From Ancylobacter gelatini (GTDB lineage Bacteria > Pseudomonadota > Alphaproteobacteria > Rhizobiales > Xanthobacteraceae): a DNA stretch of 64,000 nucleotides. Below the pieces are notes generated by a model that had not been told where the DNA came from, searched no databases, and saw nothing but the letters and a program-made list of their open reading frames with translations. Shown piece by piece: positions 24,472 through 33,120 of the stretch. The position numbers were made by a program, and so were the translations under genes. Where the stretch lies: positions 1 to 64,000 of the forward strand of contig NZ_JAKVIL010000005.1 of assembly GCF_022601675.1 (NCBI RefSeq), in the 5' to 3' direction. Positions within the stretch are counted from its first letter, which is position 1; every line of letters starts with the position of its first letter.

Positions 24472-24526
24472 CCTTCTTCCGGGCCTCCAACGCGTCCATT
24501 TCAGCCTTCATGCTCTCGTCCTGACG
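24331..24526 (-). pseudogene. remnant of a serine site-specific recombinase C-terminus (copy B)
   Basis: On the minus strand the segment reads ESMKAEMDALEARKKDF, then after a one-base frame change SARLVDVRNDVPDMLARAAV and KVAALTNALNRPGETPQAAE before losing similarity. This is the same recombinase region as copy A, frameshifted and truncated. It separates the NsrR-controlled operon from gbcB. Confidence 0.75.
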
Positions 24527-24532
24527 TGACGA

Positions 24533-25573
24533 TCAGGCCTTGGTGGTCACCTCGACATCGCCCGTCATGCGCGAGCAACAGGCGAGGATGTAGCCCTGCC
24601 CTTCCTCGCGTGAGGTGATGCCGCCCTTGTGGCTCATCTCGACCGAGCCCCCGAGCTTCTTCACCCGGCAGGTGCCACACATGCCTTCCTGGCAGCCTGT
24701 GGGAATGACGATGCCCCCCGCGCGCGCCGCCGCCAGGATCGTCGTGCCCGCCGCGACGGTAATGGCGCGGCCGTTGATGGTCAGGGTCGGGCCGTTTGCC
24801 TTCGCCTCGGCCGTGGTAATAACGGGAGGCGTGACCTCGGCGGCCTTCGCGGCGCCGAAGCTCTCGGTGTGGAAATGCGCCGCGTCGCCGCCTTCCGCGT
24901 CGAAGATGCGCCCGATCGCGCCCATGAAGCCGGCCGGGCCGCAGCAGAACACCTCGCGTCGGGCCAGATCGGGCACCATCACCGCCATCATCCGGCGGTC
25001 GATGACGCCGCGATAGCCGCTCCAGCTCTGTCCCGCCGGCACCGCGGCCACCACGGTGACGATGCGCAGATTTGGCATCTGGCTGTCGAGATCGGCCAGC
25101 TCCTGCACGAACAGCGCATCCTCGGGCGTGCGCGCGGCATGGATGAACACCACGTCAACGGTCTCGCCGCGATCCGCCAGCCAGCGCAGCATCGACATCA
25201 TCGGCGTGATGCCGCTGCCACCGGAAATCAGCGCGAAGGATGGCGCATAGTGATGGGCGATGGAGAACTGGCCGACCGGGCCTAGCGCCTCGATCTCGAT
25301 GCCGGGATGCAGCGCCTCGTGCATCCAGCGCGTGGCGTGGCCGTCCGGCGCCGCCTTCACCGTCAACTCGACCTCGGCCGGACGCGTCGGTGTCGAAGCG
25401 ATGGTGAAGGTGCGCCATGCCGTCTCGTCCGGCAGCGGCAAAGCGAGCGTCAGCGCCTGTCCCGGCAGATGCTTGAGCGGGCGGCCCTCCACATCGCGGA
25501 ACGCGAAGGTGACGACGTCGGCGGTTTCCTGCCGGCGCGCGACGCAGGCGAGGCGCAGATCGCGGGGCGGCAT
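24533..25573 (-). CDS. gbcB: ferredoxin reductase-type electron transfer subunit of a betaine Rieske demethylase
   Basis: Passes electrons from NAD(P)H through FAD and a [2Fe-2S] cluster to the Rieske oxygenase. In 346 residues: FAD domain (LPGQALTLALPLP, WRTFTIASTPTRP), NAD domain (FALISGGSGITPMMSMLRWL, EVFCCGPAGFMGAI) and a C-terminal plant-type ferredoxin with cysteines in GCQEGMCGTC and a final CC. Its ATG overlaps the gbcA stop by one base (TAATG). Together they form a GbcAB-like pair for O2-dependent N-demethylation of glycine betaine or a related betaine such as stachydrine. Confidence 0.9.
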   Translation of the reverse strand: MPPRDLRLACVARRQETADVVTFAFRDVEGRPLKHLPGQALTLALPLPDETAWRTFTIASTPTRPAEVELTVKAAPDGHATRWMHEALHPGIEIEALGPVGQFSIAHHYAPSFALISGGSGITPMMSMLRWLADRGETVDVVFIHAARTPEDALFVQELADLDSQMPNLRIVTVVAAVPAGQSWSGYRGVIDRRMMAVMVPDLARREVFCCGPAGFMGAIGRIFDAEGGDAAHFHTESFGAAKAAEVTPPVITTAEAKANGPTLTINGRAITVAAGTTILAAARAGGIVIPTGCQEGMCGTCRVKKLGGSVEMSHKGGITSREEGQGYILACCSRMTGDVEVTTKA

Positions 25574-26817
25574 TATTCCGCCGCCACCCGCAGGCCCGGC
25601 GCGCCGGGCGGAAGATGCTCGCCCATCGTGGTCGTGTACCAACGATTGAAGTCGAGGATCATGAACTCGCCGGTCGGCGAATAGGGGCCGGGCTCATAGG
25701 CATCGGACTGCACGCCGAGGAAATTCTGCTCGGCCAGCACCTGATCCTGCTGGTTGGTGATCTGCCAGACTTCGGCCAGTCGGTTCACATCGTAATCCCA
25801 GCCCTCCACGGCATCCTCATGCACCAGCCAGGTGGTGCGGACTTCGGTCTCCATCGGGCCGCGCGGAATGACGCGGAAATGGATGATGTGGTCGGACAGG
25901 AAGTGATTCCAGTTGTTGGGCACATGGAACATGCGCACCGAGCCGAGATCGCGCTCGGTGAGATCACCCACCAGCTTCTTGCACGCCGGCTTGCCATCCA
26001 TGGTCATGGAGGTCACGCCCTCGTTGAAGGGCAGCCGGATGCAGCGGAATTCGATGCCGCCATTGACCGGCTGGTGCGGCAGACCAAGGGCATCCCATTC
26101 ATTGCCCTTGCGCTTCATCAGATCGCCGAACCAGTGGGTGCGCGTATCGTTCGGCAGCGCCGCCTCGACCAGCGAGACCAGCAGTTCCGGATGGTTGCCG
26201 GCGCAGTGGTAGCACTCGCGGTTGTTCTCGATGACGAGCTTCCAGTTCGCCTTCTCGATCAGCACCGATTCGAAGGCCACCTTGGTGCGGGCCGGCTGGT
26301 GCGGGATGATATAGGGCGAGACTGTCCGCTTGAAGTGCTCGAGGTCCGGCGGTTCCTTGGCGAGGCAGATATAGACGAGGCCGGCGACGTTGCAGACATG
26401 GACCGGCTTGAGCGAATAGCGCTTCGGGTCGAAATCATCGGGCATCTGCGTGGCGGCGAGCAGCGTGCCGTCGAGGTCGTAGGTCCACTGATGATAGGGG
26501 CACACCAGACGCCCGACCGAGCCCTTGTGCTCCTGGCAGATGCGCGAGCCGCGGTGGCGGCAGGTGTTGTGCCAGGCGGTTACCTCACCATTGTCGTCAC
26601 GCACGATGATGATGGAGTTGCGGCCGAGTTCGAGGGTGAGATAGTCGCCGGGCTCCTTCACCTCGCACTCGTTGCAGGCGAACAGCCACTGCGTGCCGAA
26701 GATGGCCTTCATCTCCAGGTCGAAGACGTCCTGATCGTAATAGAGCGGCCCCGGCAGGCTGTAGCCTGCGCGGTACTGCGCCATCAGATCGGAGACTTTC
26801 TCAATCGCGCTCATCAT
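25573..26817 (-). CDS. gbcA: Rieske non-haem iron oxygenase, glycine betaine/stachydrine demethylase type
   Basis: Catalytic subunit removing a methyl group from a quaternary amine as formaldehyde. The 414-residue protein has the Rieske cluster motif WHNTCRHRGSRIC ... CPYHQW near residues 82-106 and the mononuclear iron histidines in ENNRECYHCAGNHPELL. Two tandem ATGs (26817, 26814) follow GGGAG; the second has better spacing. The gene is followed by gbcB and preceded by a GlxA-type regulator similar to GbdR. Exact betaine unknown; glycine betaine or proline betaine are the best guesses from family. Confidence 0.9.
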   Translation of the reverse strand: MMSAIEKVSDLMAQYRAGYSLPGPLYYDQDVFDLEMKAIFGTQWLFACNECEVKEPGDYLTLELGRNSIIIVRDDNGEVTAWHNTCRHRGSRICQEHKGSVGRLVCPYHQWTYDLDGTLLAATQMPDDFDPKRYSLKPVHVCNVAGLVYICLAKEPPDLEHFKRTVSPYIIPHQPARTKVAFESVLIEKANWKLVIENNRECYHCAGNHPELLVSLVEAALPNDTRTHWFGDLMKRKGNEWDALGLPHQPVNGGIEFRCIRLPFNEGVTSMTMDGKPACKKLVGDLTERDLGSVRMFHVPNNWNHFLSDHIIHFRVIPRGPMETEVRTTWLVHEDAVEGWDYDVNRLAEVWQITNQQDQVLAEQNFLGVQSDAYEPGPYSPTGEFMILDFNRWYTTTMGEHLPPGAPGLRVAAE

Positions 26818-26849
26818 CGGCTCCCGGCAATCGAAGCGCGATTATGGAG

Positions 26850-27905
26850 TTATTCCAGTTCGGACGCCGTGCCGAATGCGACAGCGGGTGACAGGGAGGC
26901 GACGTCGCCTCCCATGCCCTGACGGCGGCTGGCCTTCTCGCGCAATTCGCCCGGCCGCATGCCGAAGATGCGTTTGAACCACTGGCCGAGATGCGAGGTC
27001 GAGGCGAAGCCGACCGCGACCGCGATCTCAAGGATCGGCTGGTTGGTGTAGATCAGCAATTCGCGCGCACGGTCGACCCTGAGCGCGATGTAGTAACGCG
27101 CCGGCGTCATGCCGAGATGGCGGCCGAACAGCCGTTCGAGCTGGCGCGGGCTCAAATTTGCCGCCTCCGCCAGTTCGCCGACGCTGACGGGGCTTTCAAG
27201 ATTCGCCTGCATGGTCTGGATCGTGCGCTGCAACGGCGCGGGCAGGCTGCCGACGCGGCGCAGCCGGCCGCCGCGCTGCTCGTCATTGGCGTCGCGGATG
27301 CGTTCATGGTGGAACTGGTTCGCGACGCGCTGGGCGAGATCGGGATCGTGCCGGTCGGCGATGATGTGCAGCATCATGTCCATCGCCGCCGTGCCGCCGG
27401 AGCAGGTGAGACGGTCGCGGTCGATCTCATAAATCTTGCCGGTGGCGATCACCTTGGGAAACGCCTCCTCGAAGGCGGCGGCGTTCTCCCAGTGGATGGT
27501 GCAGCGATAGCCGTCCAGGAGGCCGGCCTTGGCGACCAGATGGCTGCCGGTGGACAGCGAACCCACCGCCAGACCGCGCCGGGCCGCCTGCCGGAGCAGG
27601 GCGAGGTAGCGCTTCTCATCGACCGGGGCGATGCGCATGCCGCCGCAGACGAAGACCGCGTGCGCGCCCTCCAGCGCCTCCTCCACCGGCCGCGCCTGAA
27701 GCTCGATACCATTGGAGGCGGTGACCGGCGCGCCATCGATGCTGCACAGCCGCCAGCGGAACGCCTCGCGATCCAGGAGACGATTGGCCGAGCGCAATGG
27801 CTCGATCGCCGAGGACAGGCTCATCATCGACAGATTGTCGATGAGCAGGAAATTGAAGGTCAGCGGCTCCGCGACGCCATCATAGAACATGCCGGCACCC
27901 AACAT
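26850..27905 (-). CDS. GlxA family AraC-type regulator, GbdR-like (first copy)
   Basis: Residues ~15-185 form a DJ-1/PfpI-like ligand domain (LLIDNLSMMSLSSAIEPLRS, VCGGMRIAPVDE, CTIHWENAAAFEEAFP, LTCSGGTAAMDMMLHII). The C-terminus holds an AraC HTH pair (NLSPRQLERLFGRHLGMTPA, LEIAVAVGFASTSHLGQWFK). This is the architecture of GbdR/ArgR-type activators of quaternary amine catabolism. The 351-residue start at ATG 27905 is uncertain; a TTG/GTG pair at 27941/27938 is possible. It lies 32 bases upstream of gbcA and is related to the protein at 39583-40599. Confidence 0.87.
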   Translation of the reverse strand: MLGAGMFYDGVAEPLTFNFLLIDNLSMMSLSSAIEPLRSANRLLDREAFRWRLCSIDGAPVTASNGIELQARPVEEALEGAHAVFVCGGMRIAPVDEKRYLALLRQAARRGLAVGSLSTGSHLVAKAGLLDGYRCTIHWENAAAFEEAFPKVIATGKIYEIDRDRLTCSGGTAAMDMMLHIIADRHDPDLAQRVANQFHHERIRDANDEQRGGRLRRVGSLPAPLQRTIQTMQANLESPVSVGELAEAANLSPRQLERLFGRHLGMTPARYYIALRVDRARELLIYTNQPILEIAVAVGFASTSHLGQWFKRIFGMRPGELREKASRRQGMGGDVASLSPAVAFGTASELE

Positions 27906-27983
27906 GAAGGCGCCGCGAGGATTGCGCGAATACGTCACCAACGCAACAAATCCGACATGATGTTTGGTTCGCCTTCCCCGAGA

Positions 27984-29177
27984 TCAGGAGGCCATCTGCA
28001 TCGACTGCCAACCCTGAAGGGCCGCCCAGTCCGGTTCCAGATGGGTGAAGCGCGACAGGCGCAGCGTCGACAGATCGGCAAACCGACAGCTGCCGTCCGT
28101 CACCAGTTGCTGGATGGCATGGCCGCTCGCCGGCGACAGGCCGAAGCCGACGCCGGACAGCGTGGCCAGTGTCAGATTCTCCCAGCCATCGGGCCGGTCG
28201 ATGACCGGGCGGCCGTCCGGCGTGTTCTCGATCAGACCGGCCCAGGAGCGGATGATCTTCACATGACCGGCGAGCGGCAGCAGCTCGGCGACGCGCTTGG
28301 CGATGTTCTGCATCAGCGGCGTCGAGGGACGGGCGCGGCCGGGGAACTCCTCGGTCTCGACCCATTCATGCGGTCCGCCGCCATAGGCGAGGTTGCCGCG
28401 CAGGGTCTGGCGGCCATAAAGGCCATTGCCATCGACGCCGCCGATCGGCATCAGCGGCAGCGCCTCGGTGACGATCATCTCGGCGCGGGCCACCTTCATC
28501 GGAATGTCGATGCCGAGCCGTGAGGCGAGACGGCCGGTCTGCGGACCCGCGGCCAGCACCAGATGGTCGCAACTGATGCGCCCCCGGTCGGTCTCGACCG
28601 CAACGACCTTGCCACCTGTGACCTCGAACCCAGTGACGCCGGTGTGCTGGATCACCCGGCCGCCAAGGTCCTGCAACGCCCAGGCATAGGCCTGCACGGT
28701 GCGGTGGGGATTGGCATGGCCGCCGAAGTGGTAGTAGTGGCCGGCAAAGACATTGTCGCCGGCGAGAGGCACCAGCTCGCGGACCTGCCGGGCGTCGATC
28801 TCGTCGATGCGGAAGCCCTGATGGCGGGCGTTCACCACCGCGCGGGTGTAGAGCGCGAGCTGCTTCTCGTTGAGCGCGATGCGAACGCGGTTGGGCTGGA
28901 ACTCGGTAGGGTAGCCGAGCATCTCGTCCATCAGCGGCCAGAGCCGCTGCTCTTCCGCAAAGAGCGGCGAGTGATGGTGCGAGCAGCCGCCGCCATTGCG
29001 GCCCGAAGCCTCCCAGCCGACGATGCCCTTCTCGATGACGACGACGTCGACGCCATGGCGCGCCAGCCACCAGGCGGCGGAGAGCCCGGTGACGCCGCCA
29101 CCGACCACGACGACCGAAGCACCCTTGGGTAATTCGGCGGTGCCGATGTGTTTCTCGGGGAGATCACTCGCTGGCAT
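27984..29177 (-). CDS. DAO-family FAD-dependent oxidoreductase, beta subunit of an HcnC/opine-oxidase-like enzyme
   Basis: Oxidises a secondary or tertiary amine. The 397-residue protein has the FAD fold VVVVGGGVTGLSAAWWLARH near residue 20, the SGRNGGGC segment and the C-terminal SGVGFGLSPASGHAIQQLV. The start at 29177 overlaps the preceding flavoprotein gene by 14 bases, so they are coupled. The pair resembles opine oxidase, hydrogen cyanide synthase HcnBC and dye-linked D-proline dehydrogenase. In this operon it probably demethylates the product of GbcAB (dimethylglycine, sarcosine or an N-methyl amino acid). Confidence 0.83.
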   Translation of the reverse strand: MPASDLPEKHIGTAELPKGASVVVVGGGVTGLSAAWWLARHGVDVVVIEKGIVGWEASGRNGGGCSHHHSPLFAEEQRLWPLMDEMLGYPTEFQPNRVRIALNEKQLALYTRAVVNARHQGFRIDEIDARQVRELVPLAGDNVFAGHYYHFGGHANPHRTVQAYAWALQDLGGRVIQHTGVTGFEVTGGKVVAVETDRGRISCDHLVLAAGPQTGRLASRLGIDIPMKVARAEMIVTEALPLMPIGGVDGNGLYGRQTLRGNLAYGGGPHEWVETEEFPGRARPSTPLMQNIAKRVAELLPLAGHVKIIRSWAGLIENTPDGRPVIDRPDGWENLTLATLSGVGFGLSPASGHAIQQLVTDGSCRFADLSTLRLSRFTHLEPDWAALQGWQSMQMAS

Positions 29178-30753
29178 GAGGCTTTTCCACGGCAAGGCTG
29201 GCGACGGTGTATTCGGGATCGACATCCCAGAACGGCACCCACTGCCGGGGCATGCCGAACCAGGAATCCCACTGCTCCCCGAAAGCGGCGTCCTCGTTGC
29301 GCGGGGCGGCGGCAGCGAGGGGCAACGGGCGGACCGGAGCGCGATAGCCGGCGAGCGGCACTGAGGCGAGTGGTACGGCCGCCTGGAGCGCCAGCAGCGC
29401 CTGCACCTGCTCGCGGCAGCGGCGACCCTGACAGGGGCCCATGCCGGCGCGGGTCAGGCGCTTGATCTGGTCGGGGTTCGGCGGGCCGTCGCCGAGCAGG
29501 GCGGAAAGCGTGCGCTCGCGATTGTCCGCCGCCTGCCAGTCGAGATAGCGCGGCGGGCGGACTTCGAGGATCTCGCGCGCGGTGACCTCCTCGCACTGGC
29601 AGACATGCGGCTCGGCATCCGCTTCGATGATGCTGGCGTGCACCCAACCCTTGCGATAGCCGTCGATGTCGTAGGTCGGCGCTTCCGGCAGCGGGGCGGC
29701 GGCGGGCGTCTCGGCATTGAGGCCAAGCGCATGCGCGGCAACAGCGACGGCGCGCCGCGCCTCGGCTTCCGCGATGTCAGGGGTGCGGCTCTTGGCGGGC
29801 CAGATGCCGGCGCAATCGCCGACCGCCTGAACGACCTCGACGCTGGTCTGCCCGTCCTCATCGACGAGCGGCGTGAAGCCGCCGCGCTCGGGCTGGAAGG
29901 CCAGCGTGCAGCCGACCGCATCGATCAGATCGACCATCGGCACCGCGCCGATGCCGAGAATGACAAGATTGCAGGGAATTCGGCCGGAGGAGGTCACCGC
30001 CGCGCGGACACCTTCGAGATCGGTCTCGACCGATTTGACGACCTCGCCGAAGTGGATCTCGATGCCGGCGGCTCGCACCGCCGCGACCAGATCGGCCGGG
30101 CCGACCGGAGCGACATCGTGCTCAAGGATCGCCGCGATCTCGATGCCGCTGGCCTGAATGTCGAGCGCGACGAGCAGAGCCTCGGTGGTGGTTCCAAGCA
30201 CGATGGCGCGCGTGCCGTCCAGCGCGCCGTAGCGCTTGGCGAGTTGCACCGCGGCGGTGGCGCCCATCACGCCAGGCTGTTCCCAGCCGGGAAAGGCAAG
30301 GCCCATGTCGCGGCGACCGGTGGCAACGATGGCGCGCTCGAAGCTGACGAGATGCGTGCCGTTCTCGTCATCGGCGAGGCCGGCGAGCGGAGAGGGCATC
30401 CAGCCGAGATTGGTGCCGTTGGCGTAGAGCCCCCAGCAGGCGGTGCCGAGGCGAACGTCGACGCCGAGCTCGAACGCCTCCGCGATGGCCGGCGCGCTTT
30501 CCAGCATCGCCTCCATCATGGCGTTGCGGTTGCGCGCGGCACCGCCGACCCGCCCACCGAAATGCAGCGGAACGCTCTCGCCCATGGTCTCGAACGGCAC
30601 CGGGTTCTCGTCCACCAGCATGACCGACAGGCCGCGCTGCGCGCCGTCGATCGCTGCCGCCAGACCGGCCGGGCCGGCGCCGACCACGAGAAGCTGGGTG
30701 TGACCCTCGACGCTGAGCTTCTTGTCCGCGACGGAGCGGTGATCGATCGTCAT
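29164..30753 (-). CDS. FAD/NAD-binding oxidoreductase with BFD-like [2Fe-2S] domain, HcnB/opine-oxidase alpha-like
   Basis: Partner subunit of the DAO protein. Residues ~20-350 are a two-dinucleotide-domain flavoprotein (QLLVVGAGPAGLAAAIDGAQ, GRRDMGLAFPGWEQPGVMGA). From about residue 385 there is a bacterioferritin-associated-ferredoxin-type domain with cysteines in HVCQCEEVTAREI and GPCQGRRCREQV, as in HcnB and SoxA relatives. The 529-residue start at 30753 overlaps the MmgE/PrpD stop (ATGA). Usually such subunits hand electrons from the beta subunit to the respiratory chain; substrate inferred from context. Confidence 0.83.
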   Translation of the reverse strand: MTIDHRSVADKKLSVEGHTQLLVVGAGPAGLAAAIDGAQRGLSVMLVDENPVPFETMGESVPLHFGGRVGGAARNRNAMMEAMLESAPAIAEAFELGVDVRLGTACWGLYANGTNLGWMPSPLAGLADDENGTHLVSFERAIVATGRRDMGLAFPGWEQPGVMGATAAVQLAKRYGALDGTRAIVLGTTTEALLVALDIQASGIEIAAILEHDVAPVGPADLVAAVRAAGIEIHFGEVVKSVETDLEGVRAAVTSSGRIPCNLVILGIGAVPMVDLIDAVGCTLAFQPERGGFTPLVDEDGQTSVEVVQAVGDCAGIWPAKSRTPDIAEAEARRAVAVAAHALGLNAETPAAAPLPEAPTYDIDGYRKGWVHASIIEADAEPHVCQCEEVTAREILEVRPPRYLDWQAADNRERTLSALLGDGPPNPDQIKRLTRAGMGPCQGRRCREQVQALLALQAAVPLASVPLAGYRAPVRPLPLAAAAPRNEDAAFGEQWDSWFGMPRQWVPFWDVDPEYTVASLAVEKPHASE

Positions 30754-32087
30754 GCCGCGTCTCCGATCGGTTCCAGCACCAGATCGGCCAGATCGGCGGC
30801 CGGCGCACCGGCACCCATGCCGGCAATCATGGTCTCGATCGCCTGGCGGCGATTGTCGCCAAGCTGGCCAGCGAGCGCCCGGTATTTGGCGGATATTTCC
30901 GCATCCGACTGTGGGTTCTCCGGTCCGCCATACGCCTTCGTCCATTCGGAGGTGAAGCGGCGGCCATCCCTGGTTCCCAGAGACACGACGGCGAAGCGTT
31001 CCGCCGGGAAGCGCGCGCAGATCTGCGGATCCTCGACGAGACGGATCGATGATGACAGGTCGAGCACTTCGGTATCGCGAAGGCCGGCGCCGGTGATTTC
31101 GTCGGCGCCGATACGCCCGCGCAGGATCATCGCCGCGAGCGGAAACGGCAGGCTGTATTGCGCTTCTTCCGTCGTGGCCGGGCGAGCCGAGTGCAGCCGC
31201 ACCGCTTCGGCGAAGGTGCGCACCTCGACATCGGCGATGTCGGCGCCGGTGAGGCCGTGCTGGCTCATCAGGTCACGTGCCGCCTGCACCGCCGGCTGAG
31301 CCCAGCGGCAGACCGGGTAGGGCTTGAAGTACTGGTCGAGGATGTACCAGCGCGAGCCGAGATCGCCCCACAGCACCTGCTGCTCGGGAGCCTCCAGCGT
31401 CAGGGCCGGTGCGCCGGTGAAGCCGTCGGCGGCGAGATAGGCGGCGGAGACACCGACCAGCGCGCCCCAGCCGGAGCCGTCCTTCAGCATGGTCGGGTAG
31501 TCGATGCAGCGCATCATCTGGCTGCGCGGGCCATGATATTCGGCCGTGCCGAGTGCTTCGCGGGTCTGCGCCGGGGACAGCTTCATCAGGCGGGCACCGA
31601 TCGCGGCGCAGGCCAGCGAGTTCCAGGCACCCGAGGTGTGGTAGTCGCAGGCGCTGGCGTGCAGCGCGATGCCGGCGCGGGTCGCGATCTCATAGCCGAT
31701 GACGATCGAGGTCAGGACGTCCTGGTCATCGAGCGCCAGATCCTCGGCCTCCCAGAAAGCCAGCAGCGCCGGCAGGATGGCGACACCGGCATGGCCCTTG
31801 GTCAACGCGTGGCCGTCATGGGCATCGAAGGAATCGATCAGCGAGGCGCCGGCATAGGCGGCGCCGACCGGCGAGACGCGGCGGCCGTCGAAGATCATCC
31901 GTGCGCCACGCCCCTCGCCAGCCCCGAACTGCCGGGCGGCATGGTTGGTGACGATCCGCGCCAGATCGGTACGCCGGCCGCTCGCCGCCACGCCGATCAG
32001 ATCGAGCAGGCAGCGCCGCGCCATGACCCTGACCGGCGCCGGCAGGTCGGAGTAACGCAGATCGTGAATGAAGTCCTGGACGTGCAT
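30750..32087 (-). CDS. MmgE/PrpD family protein (first copy)
   Basis: The family includes 2-methylcitrate dehydratase, aconitate decarboxylase and iminodisuccinate epimerase. The 445-residue protein shows LIDSFDAHDGHALTKGHAG, GYEIATRAGIALH, AEYHGPRSQMMRCIDYPTM, KDGSGWGALVGVSAAYLA and KPYPVCRWAQPA. ATG 32087 has GAAGGCGA upstream; ATG 32153 is a less likely start. It leads the minus-strand operon with the two flavoproteins and is a clear paralogue of the gene at 38209-39564. An isomerase/dehydratase acting on an amino-acid-like intermediate is plausible; the reaction is unknown. Confidence 0.87.
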   Translation of the reverse strand: MHVQDFIHDLRYSDLPAPVRVMARRCLLDLIGVAASGRRTDLARIVTNHAARQFGAGEGRGARMIFDGRRVSPVGAAYAGASLIDSFDAHDGHALTKGHAGVAILPALLAFWEAEDLALDDQDVLTSIVIGYEIATRAGIALHASACDYHTSGAWNSLACAAIGARLMKLSPAQTREALGTAEYHGPRSQMMRCIDYPTMLKDGSGWGALVGVSAAYLAADGFTGAPALTLEAPEQQVLWGDLGSRWYILDQYFKPYPVCRWAQPAVQAARDLMSQHGLTGADIADVEVRTFAEAVRLHSARPATTEEAQYSLPFPLAAMILRGRIGADEITGAGLRDTEVLDLSSSIRLVEDPQICARFPAERFAVVSLGTRDGRRFTSEWTKAYGGPENPQSDAEISAKYRALAGQLGDNRRQAIETMIAGMGAGAPAADLADLVLEPIGDAA

Positions 32088-32453
32088 GATGTCGCCTTCG
32101 TAGGGCCGGCCACTGTCCCGGGAATACCCCCCGACGGTGTCGAGCCGCAGCATGTCCCAATCCTTGCGCCGGAGCCCGGCCCGACACCCTCGACTTTGCG
32201 ACCCGCACAATCAGAAAGGCGACATCCAACGACCGAAATCGTGGCGCAATGGGCACGAAGGACGGAATGGGCACCTTATCGAGGCATGCCCGATCGCCAG
32301 GCAGAAATCTTGTCGGAAATCCGCTGAATGTCGGATTCCTTTTCCTCCATGTCGAAAAGCCTTACCAAGGCGGGCTCCGGCCCGTGCATCAGTAGACACG
32401 TTCCAGCAAGGCTCTGGTGAAACGGGCCTTGATCCACAGCCGGGAAGCTCTCG
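32088..32453. other. divergent intergenic region between MmgE/PrpD and the OpuC-type operon
   Basis: About 365 bases with no supported gene, holding promoters for the minus-strand MmgE/PrpD-flavoprotein operon and the plus-strand betaine importer. It contains three TGTCG-type direct repeats, listed separately. Confidence 0.6.
32311..32356. promoter_or_regulatory. TGTCG direct repeats, candidate AraC/GlxA-type operator
   Basis: TGTCGGA at 32311 and 32329 and TGTCGAA at 32350. The last two are 21 bp apart, two helical turns, the same spacing as TGTCGAT repeats at 37155/37176 in front of the second binding protein. AraC-family activators bind such direct repeats; assignment to the two GlxA-type proteins here is inferred. 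Confidence 0.55.
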
Positions 32454-33107
32454 TTGGAAACGCTGAATTTCGCCATAGCGAACTGGTCGCAGATCCTCGC
32501 CAGAGGCTGGGAGCACATCTCGCTGGTCGGCGTCGCGGTGAGCATCGCGGTGCTGACGGGCGTGCCGATCGGCATCCTGATCACCCAGAGCCGGGTGGCG
32601 GCCGACCGCGTGCTCTATGGCGCCGCGATCATCATGACCATCCCGTCCATCGCCTTCTTCGGTCTGCTGATCCCGGTGCTCTCCCCGATCGGGCAGGGCA
32701 TCGGCTATCTGCCGGCGGTGATCGCGCTGATCTTCTATTCGCAGCTGCCGATCATCCGGAACACCTATGCCGCGATCATGAACATCGACCCGGCGTTGCG
32801 GGAGGCGGCGCGGGGCATGGGCATGACCGCGTTCCAGCGGCTGCGCGAGGTGGAGCTGCCGGTCGCGCTGCCGGTCATCATCAACGGGGTGCGCAATGCC
32901 GTGGTGCTGAACATCGCGATCGCCACCATCGCGACCTATATCGGCGCCGGCGGTCTCGGCGTGTTCATCTCGCGCGGCATCTCGCAGACCGATCCGCGCC
33001 AGCTCATCACCGGCGCTGTCGCCGTCAGCGTACTCGCCATCATCGCCGATCTCGGCCTTCTCCTGCTGCAGCGACGGCTCACCCCCGTCGGCCTGCGCCA
33101 ATCCTGA
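32454..33107 (+). CDS. osmoprotectant/quaternary-amine ABC transporter permease (OpuCB type, first)
   Basis: Inner-membrane permease of 217 residues with about five to six helices and the EAA-loop REAARGMGMTAFQRLREVEL. It starts with TTG (METLNFAIANW) after GGGAAG. It forms an operon with an OpuCA-like ATPase, a second permease and a binding protein, the OpuC/OsmVWXY arrangement of two permeases. It imports a betaine-like compound, here most likely as carbon/nitrogen source for the adjacent demethylase pathway. Confidence 0.88.
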   Translation: METLNFAIANWSQILARGWEHISLVGVAVSIAVLTGVPIGILITQSRVAADRVLYGAAIIMTIPSIAFFGLLIPVLSPIGQGIGYLPAVIALIFYSQLPIIRNTYAAIMNIDPALREAARGMGMTAFQRLREVELPVALPVIINGVRNAVVLNIAIATIATYIGAGGLGVFISRGISQTDPRQLITGAVAVSVLAIIADLGLLLLQRRLTPVGLRQS

Positions 33108-33120
33108 CGCGCGGGGCGAC

